Below are positions 1-13,200 of a DNA stretch of 64,000 bases, piece after piece (position 1 is the stretch's first letter; each line of letters opens with the position of its first letter). This DNA is from Cliona cf. orientalis (Eukaryota > Porifera > Demospongiae > Clionaida > Clionaidae), in assembly GCA_963930775.1 (NCBI GenBank), contig OZ005690.1, positions 7,238,225 to 7,302,224 on the forward strand. The letters run 5' to 3'. Below the pieces are notes generated by a model. The model did no database searches. It was not told the origin of the DNA and saw only the letters and a list, made by a program, of their open reading frames with translations. The translations under genes were made by a program, and so were the position numbers.

Positions 1-804
1 GTGCTAATTACATAAAAGAAAGCAGCCCACTCAAAAATGATACCAACTAACAGATCGTTGGATGAAGTACATGTAATCGATGCACAATCTCAACCTCTCT
101 TGATTACTCAGTTTTTCTACTTGCCAGCAGTTGGCTGTGCTTCTGCAACGTTATTGGCCATGTCCCTCCCTTTAAGATTCGCCTTGTGTGTCAGTGGATG
201 TAATAATGTTTATTTTTATGGGTGATAATTGCCGAATCAACTGTGAAAATAACAAAAATTAGCACAACTTCCCAGTACCCACCATACACTATACTCACTC
301 ACCCACACAAACAGTTGAACATTTTCACAAAAAGGTAGCAAAATTTTATATCAGGAAAAGTTGAACTGTTTGTTACCCCTCCCTAAGTGCAACAAGCATT
401 GATGCTCTTACTTGTTCTAGCAGTTCCTGTATAGCTGTGGTTGATCCAGTCGGCTGTATGCAGGTATAAAGCAAAAGTCCATTGTGTTATTATTTGACAA
501 GATGACTTACTGCTAATGATAGACTCATCAAAACCTTGGCATCATTATTGGGTTCACCAACGGAATCTGAGTAACAGGAATAACTTCACTGCAATTACAG
601 CATGCTTAGTCTACAAGGAGCATACATGCCCTACAGTAGAAATATTACCCTACAGTAGAAACATTATACCAACATTATACCAAAGCAGCATCATGGACAC
701 TTGCTCAGTTTAGCACAATTCAAGAGATTTTCATTTGCTTTGAAAATCGGTAGCTTATGACAAAGTACATTATGCTATAAGAATGTACATCTACATGTAT
801 GTAC
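1..804. other. left-edge region, expected 3' part of the GCC1-like gene, unresolved
   Basis: The golgin reading frame leaves the exon ending at 805 in phase 1, so more coding sequence should lie to the left on the minus strand. Two short open stretches could be exons: minus-strand 417-461 (contains QELLEQ) and minus-strand about 60-145 (contains VEKLSNQERLR). Neither joins in the required phase with good splice sites. No GRIP-domain sequence (the E-Y-L-K-N-I-I-Y type motif) was found here, so the GRIP exon is probably outside the window or missed. Confidence 0.4.
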
Positions 805-3800
805 CTGGATCCATCTTAGTGCTTCCAGTGGCAGCTGCAGTTGCATCTACAGGTAGAGAGCTGGTGCTCTCAATGCCTTCATGTACGCTGCTTGACACAC
901 TACCAACACTGGTACTGCGATCTAGGCTTCTCTTTCTTGAGAGCAGAGGTGAGTCTTGCACTCCTTGCAGTGAATACAGCTCTGATCTTAGCCGCTGAAT
1001 CTCCACGTCTTTTTCCGCTAACAATCTCAGAGTTCGTTCCCTTGTAGACTGAACATGTTGTTGAAGTTCATGAAGTTTGTTCTACAGACAGTAATAACAA
1101 TGGCGAGTAATATTTTCATAGAAGGCTCTGCCTAGCATGCTATAAGTGGTGATTGAAAACTAATGAGTATGAATATTGATCTATTAAAGTATGCATCCAT
1201 ATTATACCAAATAACATTGACCTTATGAGAGGTGTCTAGAGATGCTGCTTCTTGCTTGTGTTTGTTGTGCAGAGCTCTCATCTCCTCTCGAAGCTTTTGG
1301 GTTTGAATGACATGCTTCTCCTCGAGTTCTTCGCAGTCATTCCTGAGGGTATCAACTAGACGTTGAAGCTCATTATTCCTTTGTTGCAGTTCTTTTATTT
1401 CTCTATTGGTAGCATCTGATTCCTGCATGTGGAATGCCAAATCAGAACTGCAATCATGCACATGTACTTACTAGCCTCATCCCCAGGCCATCCCACGTTT
1501 TCAATGTTACATGCAGAAAAAATGTGGGATGTAACAATGAAAACGTGGGATGGCTTGGGGATGAGGTGAACTTATAACTTCACACACTTCCATGGACACA
1601 TGGTTGGATAGATGGATTGGCAAAAATAATTTTACCATAAATCCATTGTTTGTGGAGAGGGTTATAACTGTACCGATACATTGCAGTGTTTACACATGTA
1701 CACACTGTACTGTATGTGGACAATGGTAAGGTTGAGACAGAGTTACAGTGCAAACCTTGTTTCCTCTAGTCTTTAAAACAGACTGTGCTCGAGTCTTATA
1801 TCTCTCAAACTCTTCTTTTAACTGGAACAATTCTTGCTGGTACTCCTGTAGCGGGCCCAAGGTAGATACTGATAGCAGTGGAATGGAGGGTACAAGTATG
1901 GCAATACATACACCATCAGTGGCAAGGGTTGTACAAAGCAATTATCTTTATGGATAACAAGACATGCTAGTTAATTGTTAAGAATCACTACTACCATATA
2001 CGTAGAAATTTTTGCCAGGAGAAAAATTTTTTGCCTATTTCACCACCAGCTCTCATTGTTGAAAAATTTATCACGCTAATTTTTTTGTCCTATGTTAAAG
2101 ATTGCATATATAGCAGATATGGCAACTTTTACTGATTGGTAAATATTTTTTCTGCAAAAGGTTAGCTGCACTTGGCGAAATCTTATCCAGCGAAAATTTT
2201 CACATATATGGTGTAATATACAACTGCTGCATGGATTAGCAATCATAACAATATTATTATAATAGAATCAATGTGAACACAAATTCATGCACACTACTGT
2301 ATAGAAGAGTTCACATTGTCTATCAAGGCACTCAGCACATGCATAGACACAAAAGACTCGGAGAGTACCGTATTTCTTCTAAAAATTCGGCATGAAAATA
2401 ATAATATTGCTGTAGCTTCGCCGAATTTTTAGAGGTTCATGTTCAACATTCTGTCTGCGTGCGCATTCCATTCCCGTTTATAGTATATACGCATGACGAC
2501 CTTTGCCGAAAAATTAGAGACTATATTCAATCATTCGGTAAAGGGTGCCGAATAATTAGAAGGGCCGAATTTTTAGAAGAAATACGGTATTTGAACATTC
2601 TGCAAACAGACTTTAGCACAGTATAGTGAACCTAACCTTTCTTGATGGTTCTGAAGAGAGAAGCTCAGCATAGTCCGTCACAGACAATTCTAACAATCAT
2701 TGATTGCAATACTCAGCAACATGTACAATCAAGCACCAGTCTACAGATGTACATTGTAGCATACCTTCCACATCGGTAGGAAGTGTAGCTTTCTCATTTG
2801 CTTTCACTGTAGCCAGCTTAAGTAAAGCCTGTAAACGATATACATGTAGGATGTGACACAATCACATATGTACTGGAAGTGTAAAAAAATTTTCCAGTGT
2901 TTGCAAACGGATTATAATCCTAAGGAGCTCCACACTTGGTTCACATTTTTAATTGAAAGTCAAATAATTAAGTATTTATACTGGAACTTGTATATGGTGT
3001 ACCTTTAATTTGCTAACTTTTTCCTGCAGAGAAGTTACTTGTCCAGTGAGCTCAGTGTTGGCAGCCTCTTGTCTACAGTAAACATCATCATAAATCAAAT
3101 ACACATACTATATTATGACAGGAGTGATAAAAGAATCTTCCAGAAATTAGGTGGTGTGAAAGGGTCTGTTATTACCATGTGGGTGTGGCTCCTACGCAGT
3201 TATTTGTACCTTTCAATGTGTGCTCTGGTTAGAGCAGTATTTTCAGAGTCTAGCTGAGTAATTCTCTCTTTAAGTTTCCTAAGTACCAGTAACACATACA
3301 TGAGTACATACATATGTACATACAATGTATGTAGCTTCTATGAAATAGCATAATATCAGTTCTTTAACTCACAGAATTGCAGTTTGGTCCTGTTCTCTTT
3401 GACGGTCATAGTTGCCCACCATCTCGGAGAGAGATGACAGATTGGTCTCCAGGCTTGCAACGCGACGCTCCTCGTGCTAGGTTGAAAGGACATACCATAT
3501 TATACATTCTTATCACTATACACATCATTTCTCACCAGGGACTGTTTCTTTAGTCTCTCTTCAGCTTCATTGGCTCTCTGCTGCTCTCGCTGAATCGACT
3601 TTTGATGAGCCTCCTGCATGTATAACATTATCATATAGTTGTAATAAATATTGTGATCTGATTGGTCACTCAGGGGGCTCTCTTTCTCATAGCAAGAGCA
3701 TAAACTAGGGCAAAGAAAGATGCACAGTGCAAGAGTAGCCTAGTCCCAGGAGGAATGTCAAGGTTACAGTTGCTATATTCTAGCGACCTCATCCAATGGT

Positions 3801-6800
3801 CTCTATGCTTCTCGAGGGACTCAGTCTCAACTACTATAAGTATGTCAAGCTAACTAGTTACAGTCGAGAGAAATAATTAAATATACAATGTAGTTGTGTT
3901 CTTGCTGTAGTCAACATTAATTTTTGATTTAGCTGAGATCATATTTCATGGACATATTCATAGGGACTTTGCCAGAAAAGAGGTAATAAACTGGTGGTAT
4001 ATTATTATGATAGCCTACCTTTATCAATACCATGCTACAATGTATGAATGTATACATGTAGATACCTTCATCCCTACGAGTTCCTCCTGAAGTGTGAGCA
4101 GCAATGGTGGAGGCTCACTGGCTGCCTTCTCCGCCGCCTGGAGTCTTGACCTGACTTGAACAAGTTCAACAGACAAACTCTTCACCCTCTCTTCGTGGTC
4201 GTGTATTCTACAAGGTCAGTGTAAGCACTTCATCGCATAGCTATGATATGACTTGCACATGCAGAAGTGCTGCAAGTTTAATTCACACAGACTCGGTGCT
4301 ATTGGTGCATGTATTATCATAGGAAGAATAAGTATTAACTATATTGTAGGGGTGTACCTTTACAATGTTGGTTACTAGGACAAGAAAGATAAAGTAACAG
4401 TAACGTGGATATCGATACATACATTGTACACAAAATGTACCATCAAACAGAGTATTAGAATGTGCGGACACACAGACATATGTACATGTAATTATGACAC
4501 ACCTATCTTGTGTAACTTTTTCCTGCAGCCTCTCCAGTTCAGTGGTAGTGTCATTTAACTGTATGAAGAATTCCTAATAATTTTTCCCTCTAGGATTAGC
4601 ACCCTTACTGTACACAACCCACACATCCCAGTAATGCCCCTCCCTGGATGTGGCACATTTCCACAACGTAACTGCACTCACAGGAATGCCATAGATCAGC
4701 AATGATTGCATTGGTGTTATCAAGACCATACTTATAGGTGAATACCATCTAAATCTGTTTGGCACTCCATAGTGGTCCACCGATCTTTGCTTGAGGGGTC
4801 CACATGAGCAAGGCAATCATATTCATAGGACAACTGTTACATACCTGCAACTGCAAAACCTCCTTGTGATCTCGCTCAGAAGAGATGAGAGCTTGAAGCT
4901 CCTTTATCATTACAGCATGAGTGAGCTGCTCCTCCTCCCTGGAATGTTGCTCTGAACGAAGACTCTCACGCACCTATATGAATCAGTGATACATGTTTAT
5001 CATTCATAACAAATGAAAGGGCACATGCATATACCTCTTCTAGGCACTGACGAAGCTCACATATCTCTGTTTTAGCAGTCTCCTTCTCAATCTGATGCTG
5101 CTTGTTCAGTGCATCTTGCTGAGCCTGGAGGTACGTTTTATAAGCAGTATGATGATGATGAAAAAAGGCACATGTATCAACCCTTGGTAATAATTGTGAA
5201 GAAGGTGACTCCCACCCCTTGTCACAACCTTTAAGAGTACCATATCAGAACATACTAGAATAGTCTTCTTGTCGGCTTGAAAGTTACTCTCCATCTTGGA
5301 TTTCTCTTCCATAAGAGTTGCCATGGAAGATGTCAAGGTGGCTAGCTGTTGTTTTAGTTGTTGAACACCCTGGGTACTTGCAGGAGAAGGAGCAGTCAGT
5401 CTCCCGGGAGAGGAATCCTAAAACAGAGAACAACATGCAATTAATAACTTTTAACAAATCATCTCTTGATACTTATATTATATGATGCCAACATAGATAA
5501 CCCTCTTTTGTCGATGGTGCCAACTAAGGACAAATCAACATTTCTGTAATGGTAATTTGGGACCCAATAGCCAGATTACATGCATATTCTCTCGCCAACT
5601 TTTGCTGTGCAGAAGTGTCCATGCCTGTATGGTCCATGTACCTTGACCAATCTCGGTGAAGGACTAACTGGCTGTGTCTCTCTCCCACCGTGTAAGAGAT
5701 CATGACCTTCTCCATCGCTAGGCACACCTCCATCATCCACTTTTTCACTGCTCCTGTCAGCTGGAACAGGATTCTCCTCTTCCTCCACCTGCAAGGTGAA
5801 GTGGAACCTTAAGTTGTGAGGTTGCTGCATGTTATGCTTACTATACTTAGTTGAGTATGTATACATGTACATGCAGCAACCTCATAATGATAATTAGCCA
5901 CCCCTGACAAGTCACTAAGCAGTCTATAGGCAGCCAACTAAATGTACATGTACTACAGTGCACAAGCTTATGCGCACAGTTACACTAGTGGGGTATGATA
6001 CAACTCTTGGGCTAGGCAAACTGAATTACATGTAAGTTGCAGTTTATTATCACCGCCCACACAGATTTTCAACAAAATAATCAAATTTCAAAAATTGACT
6101 ACAGTTGTACAGTAGCACTTTAGCCCTGCCCCCTTGAGTGCTGCAATTGAAGGGCATGGCCTTGGCATTCACGAGTTCAAACCTAGCATTTCTCACACTC
6201 GATACTAGTTTGAAATCTGAATAATGACTGCCTGCCCACATACAAGATTGAAACGTTTGCAATGATATACTGTGAATATAATTTGCCCAGCTTTATGGTG
6301 GACTACAAGTACATGTAAAATTCAATTTGCCTGTGATGACTCATTTTCTCCACTCTCTTCTGCTGTCCACTCCTGAACAGTTCCATCACCTCCCCCTCCC
6401 TCACTATCATCCTTGGCTTTGTCTTCCTGTGGGTCATCTTCAAGCTGCTGGATGCTCAGAGCTTTAAGGCTGGCCTCAAGGGCTTCCTTTTCTTTCAACA
6501 AACCCTTGTATGCACGAACAACATCTAAACACGAGTTTAAAGTGTCAAAAGTGTGCAGCAGAAAACTACTGATGACCTACATGTACACTTTCATTGTATC
6601 AATATACAGCCCTATTCCTTTAGCCTCATTCCCAGACTCCTCCCTCTATACTATGGGAGAAGGGTCTAGCGTATGCTGATTGTTTATATACGTACACATG
6701 GTACACTAGCTGTATATATTAAATGTGCACTGCTCACATAAAGCACACGGAGAGCACAAAAGTTTAGATAAATTATGACTGACAAGCAATATGAAGCACT

Positions 6801-7047
6801 GAAGATCAACGATTTAAGGTTTAGCCCATGCTCAAATCAATGAAGTACCCCACTCCTCTTTAATAGAAACAAGGATGGGATTTGCGACCACCTCTGATAC
6901 ATATTATTCTATCATGAATGAGCCCCCTTATATACCTCTGAATCGGGTCTCAAACCGGCTTAGATGATCAATTTGCTGTTCAATATAGTCTAATAACCAC
7001 TCTTTCGAACGAGTCGAGAACTGATCACGATCATACGTCGCCATCAT
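805..7047 (-). CDS. GCC1: GCC1-like GRIP and coiled-coil golgin (3'-partial)
   Basis: Long coiled-coil protein resembling GCC1 (golgin-88), a trans-Golgi tether recruited by Arl1 through a C-terminal GRIP domain; that domain is not seen here. Exons on the minus strand: 6936-7047, 6331-6524, 5642-5788, 5256-5417, 5035-5124, 4845-4973, 4503-4573, 4066-4207, 3536-3613, 3373-3476, 3210-3278, 3003-3072, 2765-2828, 2637-2689, 1756-1845, 1222-1422, 805-1081. All phases agree and give about 683 residues. Diagnostic blocks in GCC1 order: DVVRAYKGLLKEKEALEASL near residue 38, LATLTSSMATLMEEKSKME, HAVMIKELQ, KLKERITQLDSEN, YQQELFQLKEEFERYKTRAQ and LAEKDVEIQRLRSEL. Heptad-rich throughout, with an acidic low-complexity stretch in exons 2-3. 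Intron 2 appears to use a GC donor. The start is the first of two adjacent ATGs (7045-7047). Family assignment is firm; the 3' end is open. Confidence 0.88.
1475..1566. repeat. short foldback element in a GCC1 intron
   Basis: Arms of about 36 bp starting CCTCATCCCCAGGCCATCCC and ending with its near-complement (GGGATGGCTTGGGGATGAGG) enclose a loop of about 18 bp. It lies in the intron between the exons at 1222-1422 and 1756-1845. It could be a MITE remnant; no target duplication is clear. Confidence 0.7.
2366..2589. repeat. MITE-like element, TACCGTATTTCTTC termini
   Basis: Terminal inverted repeat: TACCGTATTTCTTCTAAAAA at the left and the complementary TTTTTAGAAGAAATACGGTA at the right. The interior repeats the pattern GCCGAAT..TTAGA in both orientations. 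No coding capacity. Intronic in the golgin gene; belongs to the TACCGTAT-ended group seen across the window. Confidence 0.8.
6012..6210 (+). repeat. SINE-like dispersed repeat (copy 1)
   Basis: The segment from GGCAAACTGAATT through TTTATTATCACCGCC to a box CACGAGTTCAAACCTAGC recurs in inverse orientation at about 48640-48830, with the same order of landmarks. The GAGTTCAAACC stretch resembles a Pol III B box, so a tRNA-derived short retroposon is possible, but no full tRNA fold was made out. Lies in an intron of the golgin gene. Confidence 0.55.
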
Positions 7048-7120
7048 CTATAGGCCATGATATTTCGAAATGATGCCCACCCCATTGACGACCATTTCCT
7101 ATTTCACGGCGCCATAGCAG
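7048..7120. promoter_or_regulatory. candidate bidirectional promoter between GCC1 and IMMP1L
   Basis: Only 73 bp separate the divergent start codons of the golgin gene (minus) and the IMMP1L gene (plus). Both 5' regions must overlap here unless an upstream non-coding exon exists. No TATA box stands out. The role is inferred from gene arrangement alone. Confidence 0.5.
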
Positions 7121-9577
7121 ATGGCGTTGAAGGCGAGATTTCTCTTAGTATTGAAAGGAGCAGGATTTTTAGTGTACGGTTACTGCTTGATGTATACCGT
7201 AGCACATCATGTCATCAATTATATTGTGGTGAGTGCTCCAGAGATTCTGACACACAAGCCACACCTTCCCAATTTATGCCATGCATATTATGTGGGTAAA
7301 AAGTACAACTCTTCAGCCACTGAGAACACTTTGATAGTACATAATAGTTGAGAGGGTTGTTAACAATTCCTATAATAGGACTATGCACATGCAATTTCGC
7401 ACTGCATGCAGCTAGAAGGAGACTCCATGTACCCAACAATGAACAGCCAACTAGGAGCAAAGGATGTGGTGTTAATAGAGTACTGGAATGTTAAACGAAG
7501 ACAACTTAAATTGTAAGTGTTGTGCTCTCGGTGCATTAGGCCACACAAACTTAAATATTAGTTTCTCGCCACCGCCCGCGTCTGTTTCAACCTACCGCTT
7601 CTACCTTCATTATTGCCTTGAAACACCACCCACACCTCTTTTTTGCTAATTATTTGGGCGGCTCCAGGAAACCACACCCTCAAAATACCATAGTATTGAA
7701 TAATGACCGCCCGCCCGCCCACATAGAAATATAAAAACGGGTGGATGAGAAACTAACAATGTAGTTTGATTGGCCTTATGGCCACTTAATAGTGTAAGAA
7801 TATGGAGGCTCTTGGGATTAATTTCTGTTGAACAATTAAGTGTTGCAATACCTTTGGTGTATGTTGCTCAAGCCCAGTGTTGAACATGGTGAGATCAGTG
7901 ATGTCATTAACCCAGCCTCCTTTATCCTGGGAACTTACGGTGGGTTTGGGATAAGCTAGAAATGAACATGCAATATGCACATGTACATTAATTGTAAATT
8001 CAGAAAAGTGAAAATCTTGGTTATTAGTGAAAGTGCTTGCACTGCAATCCATAAAGATTTCTGCATAAACTGCTTCCTGTTGGTTGATGAGCTATTTCAA
8101 TGATGCTACTATTGTAGGGGCTGATCCAGGGGGGTGGATAGGGTGGCTAGCCACCCCCCTTCACTAGTTCTTTTATGTAACATAGTATAGGAGACATCCA
8201 CCATTATCAATCAGCCACCCCCCCCTACACCCCTTGCACCAGTATAGTTAACTATGGGTAGCCACCCTATCAACCACCTTCCGTGCAAAATTTCTGGATC
8301 AGCACCTGTATTGATTTTTATTATTAGCTAGTGTACCAATATTCTATAACAGGAATGATATTATAATAGCAAAGCAGCCTGATAAACCTGAAGCTCTGAT
8401 CTGCAAGAGGATAACAGCTCTGGTAAGTGCTAATACAGTTTGTGTCCACTGTATCATGGCACTACCCCGGCACACACAGGAGGGAGATAGGATACACAAA
8501 ACAGTGACTCCTTGCAAGTACAAGACTGTAAGTTAAGACCATGCTTAGCCTAGTGTCAGCTGAATACCCATTGCTGACATTGATTAGCCTAACACAGTAT
8601 GTAACACAAGTGTGTTGTCTTCACGCTGACACTTGTTGAAACTCCAAGTAACAGATCATACTTGGTCCATCCTTGTACCGTTTAGCGGGAAACTTTCAAG
8701 GGAGAAAACTTTCACGAATTTCACGATTTTTCAGCCATCTGCGAAAGTTTTCTTCACGAAATTCTAGGCATACTACACCCATCATGCGACCAGTTTCAAC
8801 ATTCCGCGAAAGTTTTCTCCGCGAAATGCTCCTTTCCTACTGATTCGCGAAAGTTTCTCCCTCGAAAATTTCCCGCTATACGGTATTCCTCTGCATTAAC
8901 AGTATACATGTACCGTAGTTAATTGAATACAATGTGTGATCCAATTTAACATAGGAAATTAGCACGAATTCTCATAACGTGTACGTATGGAGTAATTGAC
9001 GGCCTTTACCAGAAAAGTATGTGGTTTGAAAATTAAATTCCATAAGTTAGAAAGCCCCATGTACATGTATATGGGTGGTGCACCTTACGGACAGTACAGG
9101 GGTATGTGACATGGTGCACTAAGCACTAGTGTGGACTGTGTAATTTGCATCTTAAATGTAGTGTATGAAACCTATTCTCATCACTAGACTTTAGACTTTA
9201 GATCTTTGGTTGACAATCCATAGTGGGCCCCCTCCCTTGCGAGACAATCACAATTCCAATTGGTGAGCCATTGCCCATCCTGGGTAATTGCAAATAATAT
9301 TGCTGCCTGCACATTGCTTGCTTCATACATGACATTGTAGTATCATTAACGCGCTCACTCTTAGGTCCCCAAAGGTCATGTCTGGCTTGAAGGAGACAAT
9401 AAAACGTCATCATATGACTCCAGGAACTTTGGACCTCTTCCATATGCTCTTATCCATAGCAGGGTGTTTTATAGGGTGAGTATGAATGCACAAGACCATA
9501 AAATAATGAGCACATGGATGATGTTACAGTATACCCTTTTCTCCAAGCTCTTTCCCAATTTACATGAATTCTTATAG
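7121..9577 (+). CDS. IMMP1L: mitochondrial inner membrane protease subunit 1 (IMP1/IMMP1L)
   Basis: Signal-peptidase-I-like Ser/Lys protease that trims bipartite presequences on the outer face of the mitochondrial inner membrane, normally in complex with IMMP2L. Exons 7121-7228, 7412-7512, 8353-8422, 8480-8527, 9365-9475 and 9530-9577 join in phase to 161 aa, close to the 166 aa of human IMMP1L. The first exon gives a hydrophobic N-terminal anchor. Exon 2 has the catalytic-serine motif GDSMYPT (Ser about residue 41). Exon 3 has the ICKRI motif with the catalytic Lys (about residue 88), followed by EGDRI. Exon 5 has GHVWLEGDN, then SRNFGPLPYALI, the hallmark downstream box of the family. The last exon is the least certain: its 15 residues lack the IWP-type motif. 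An upstream in-frame-less ATG at 7057 was not used because its frame does not join exon 2. Confidence 0.9.
7537..7780. repeat. inverted-repeat element (TAGGCCAC type) in an IMMP1L intron
   Basis: The left end, TTAGGCCACACAAACTTAAA then GTTTCTCGCCACCGCCCGC, is mirrored by the right end, GTGGATGAGAAACTAACAAT then TTTGATTGGCCTTA. A related element lies at 48983-49389, and a solitary right end at about 46980-47025. Non-coding, probably a MITE. Confidence 0.65.
8116..8309. repeat. MITE-like element in an IMMP1L intron
   Basis: Starts AGGGGCTGATCCAGGGGGGT and ends with the complementary CTGGATCAGCACCT. An internal inverted CCACCCTATC/GATAGGGTGG pair is present. No ORF. Confidence 0.7.
8676..8885. 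repeat. MITE-like element, TACCGTTTAGCGGGAAA termini
   Basis: The left end TACCGTTTAGCGGGAAACTT is complementary to the right end AAATTTCCCGCTATACGGTA. The interior has repeated GCGAAAGTTTTC motifs in both orientations. It lies in the IMMP1L intron after the exon ending at 8527. The same subfamily recurs at 39200-39367. Confidence 0.8.
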
Positions 9578-9655
9578 TCACTTCAAGCATCTAATCATGT
9601 ACTATAGCACAACTTTTAATTGTGTCGCTTAGATTTTGCAATCAAGCCATGCAAA

Positions 9656-9877
9656 TACCGTATAGCCGGAAATATTGGCGGGCATTAAATTTGGCGGTTG
9701 AGCCCCAAATCGCTATTGCAAGAATATTGGCGGATTTAAATTTGGCGGTTCGGTACGGGATCGCCATACGTATATATGCGAGTAGGAAATTTTGGCGGAT
9801 TTTAATTTGGTGGTTGCAATATAGATCGCCAAAACCGCCAAATTTAATTCCCCGCCAAATTTTCCGGCTATACGGTA
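9656..9877. repeat. MITE-like element, TACCGTATAGCCGGAAA termini
   Basis: The left end TACCGTATAGCCGGAAATAT pairs with the right end TTTTCCGGCTATACGGTA; internal (A)TTTGGCGG motifs occur in both orientations. It lies just downstream of IMMP1L. Apparent ORFs on both strands here are by-products of the palindrome. Confidence 0.82.
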
Positions 9878-10295
9878 GTAACTGCATTGGATAATGCACA
9901 AATGTATCATTAATTTCACTTCCATATGTACATGTACATTACGTACATTGTATACCTTATGTAGGTATGGCCTCGTTCTAAAATAGGAATGATCTCGTAG
10001 ACTAAGATGATATATAGGTTGAACGAAAACAGTTCATATGGCAGACTGTTCAATCGTGTATACATGTATGGTATCATGCAGCAGTATTCATTAATAATGC
10101 ATAGTACATTAAACAAACTCAGCTAGAATTCCTTTTTATTCATGGTGTGAAAGTGTTAAAAATCAGACACTCGATTAAATGTAGAGAAGCAGTGTGTTAG
10201 TACTAAACTTCGATAGTTTCTAGATTCTAATTAATTTTGTATTTGCACACTCAACAAGTTAGCTACATTGGTTTCAAATCCAATAGTATTACTAG

Positions 10296-13200
10296 TTATT
10301 TTTTCTCCTGGTGCTGGCCATGGAGTACAGTTGACTGCAGCATTATTTCCTTCATTTCCTTCAATTCACTCTTCATGATGGCAACATTTTCACGAAGGCT
10401 GCTGAATAGCTCTTGGCCATTTTGCATGATGTCCTTCTGGCAGGCAGTCAATATTTCCAAGGTCTGTATTCGTTGTTGCATCATGTCCTCCCGAAGAGAG
10501 CCAACTGCTTCTGCAGTTTTCTGCTGGTCTAGAGCCACCTTGGTTTTCAAAGCGTTGAGTGCTTCATGAGTGACGGTCATGTCATGAGCTAGCTGTCTCA
10601 TGTGTAGATTCATACGCTCTGTGCGGCTTTTAGCCTATGCGTGCAAGGAGAGATAAAGTGCATACATGTACCACAGTATGCAAGGTATAACCTTAATCTC
10701 ATCAATGACAGCATCATTTCTGTCTTGAAACTCCTTCTGAGTGATGTCGTCAAGTTTTGTACTGGTGGATCTGATGGTTGTATCGATGAAAGAGAACTTT
10801 CTTAGGAATGGTATAGAATCCTCTATTTCAAAAATGTATTCGACCTGCACAATGGAAACGTGCCAAAATTCTATCTAGAATCCTAAGTTTGGGGTGGGGG
10901 AGTTCCGTTACTGATAGCACAGCCATAGGGGTAGGTACAGGAGGGAGGTGGAAAACTGAAGCAATTCGATACGTGACTGATCTGAGCTTAAATCAAATGA
11001 GTGACATCGCAGCTGATTACTAATTCAGTCTATATTGCAGTAACAGCAGTGCCTGACCCTGCGCAGCTGCAGCCTATTGCAGCACTTGCAGTTTACACTT
11101 GTTGATTCCACACAGCAATCGTCAACTATCACATCACTTATCGAAAATATCATAATATGCTCTGGGTATCACTGGTAAACCATTGGGCGGGGAGGGAAGC
11201 TTCCCTCCTGCGCCACCATCCCCCCCCCCCTCCAGTAGATAGCGCTATAGCTTACCTTTGTCTTAATGCTTGCTAGTTTAGCCTTCCTCCGTTCCTCCTC
11301 TGTCTCTCCAACTGCCATACCAATCTATAGATACAGTGATAATACCACCCTTAATCACCTAGCTACGATGCATTCTTAATGCTAAGTGCAAACCAGGAAA
11401 TTATTGAAGAGTATGGGCATTGCAATGATGAATATGATGAATAGAGCATAGCCAACAACAGGGTAGAGGATGCCCGGGTCATCAAAGATGGTACCAGCAT
11501 CAATATCTCCAGAAGTCTGTAAGAAAACCTTCCAGAGAGATCTCACAGGCGTGGAGAAGTCTATTAATTCCTGCATGGTTGAGTGCAGACTATAACATGT
11601 ACAGTGTTTTTGTGTATGATTCCAAGCCTTCTTTAAAGTGCTCCAAACGCACAACTTATAACTAAGTTTATCAGTATATCTATGCATGTAATAACATGTA
11701 CCTCAGCAGTGGAATTATTGCGAACGAACATCATGTAGAAAGGAAATCCAAATGTTAATATGAGCAGAATTGGAAGGTATACCAATTTAGCAAAGTTGAG
11801 GTAGACATTGAGGAGCATAGCAGCTGGACGTCCCCACACTGGCCAGTTCCTCAACAAGATGATGCAGTTGAGCCATCCTAGAAATACTGCCACAACTCCA
11901 AACTGCCATTTCCATGGTGCAGTACACCAGCACGGGTTGTTGATGGTGGGAACAACAAAGATAAATGAGCAAACAAAGAGGGCTACTTGTATGTAGTTGT
12001 CATACTCCAGAAGGTATTGCAACCTGCGACGAAACAGCTGAAGTGCCTCAAAGACCAAGTAGATGACAGCAATAAGCATTAGAAAGATTGCAGCAAAGTA
12101 GAGAAAACCTTCACGCTCAACTTGGATTTCTGAGCATAAATTGTCATAATTATTGTGAACAGCAAATAAATTGTAAGTGTACCTTTGCACATGGATGATG
12201 TCGTAACATTGATTGGACCTAACCAACAAATATATTATGGTCAAATTAGCTACCTATAATTTAGTAATTTCTTACAAACATCATCGCTGGGCGCTGGGCG
12301 GGGAATGACAAGTGCAAATGCTGTCAGAATTATCAGAAATAGCATGTAGCAGGTAAAGTAAATGATTAAACCAGGAATGCCAACTCTTCTCCACTTGTAG
12401 CTCAGTAATTCCTTGACAAGAGGATGATTCAATAGACTCTCTCTGTCATGGTCCACCTAGCAGCAATAATATATTATTATGCATTGGTGCAAATGTACTG
12501 TTTCAATACAAGAATATACCATCAATTTTAGTGGGTGGTTTGAAGTTTGATACTGCTTTGGTCCCCACTTTATGCTGGTGGTATGTACTGAATGTTTAGT
12601 AGGTGGTGAATCGATCACCTGCACTTCTGCTGAGCCATCCACAGCCAGGCTGAAAGTGGCCATGTCAGTGTCCAAGTAGGACTGCAGAGGTGGGGGTTTG
12701 TATGACTGAAAGTCCTCAAGCAATTCAAACTTATTCTCCATGGTATATCCCTTTGTCGCAGTCAATTTCTGAATACTATCGACAAGCTCTGTGTGTAAAC
12801 ATGGATTTTAATATTTACTAACTCCTTGGGTTCCCAACTTGGTTTATAACTTTCATTTGGATAACACTTACCCGTGTTATTTTCATTTTGATCATCTTCT
12901 AGACCTGCCCCATCTACTTCAATGGACACTGGATTCACTGTGTTGTTAGTCACTGTACTTTTTGACACTCCTGCTGACAAGGCACACTTATTGAGCACCC
13001 ACTCTGCAACGTCTGTGCATTAATAACAAAAATTGAAAGTGATAGTAAGTCAAGTAGACAAATTGTAAACCTGGCATGTGTTCAATTAACATCCTGAATG
13101 GGGTTATGTTTCCATCGCAGATCTGAAGAGCCTTGAGACCTTGCTTTGTATCGGACAGTATAGCCAGAGCTGTGTCTCTATTATGATGTCAAAATATAGT

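Noticed and set aside
9622-9925. Overlapping ORFs on both strands near 9.7 kb
   Set aside because: They are the two arms of a MITE read as protein (repeated ILADLNLAV-type peptides).
10237-10569. 110-codon plus-strand ORF
   Set aside because: Exactly antisense to the coiled-coil last exon of the TRPA-like gene, which has splice and phase support.
12130-12185. 53-nt intron in the TRPA-like exon (GTACAC..CTCAG)
   Set aside because: Splicing it would shift the frame before S2; reading through keeps the frame, and flanking exons then sum to a multiple of three.
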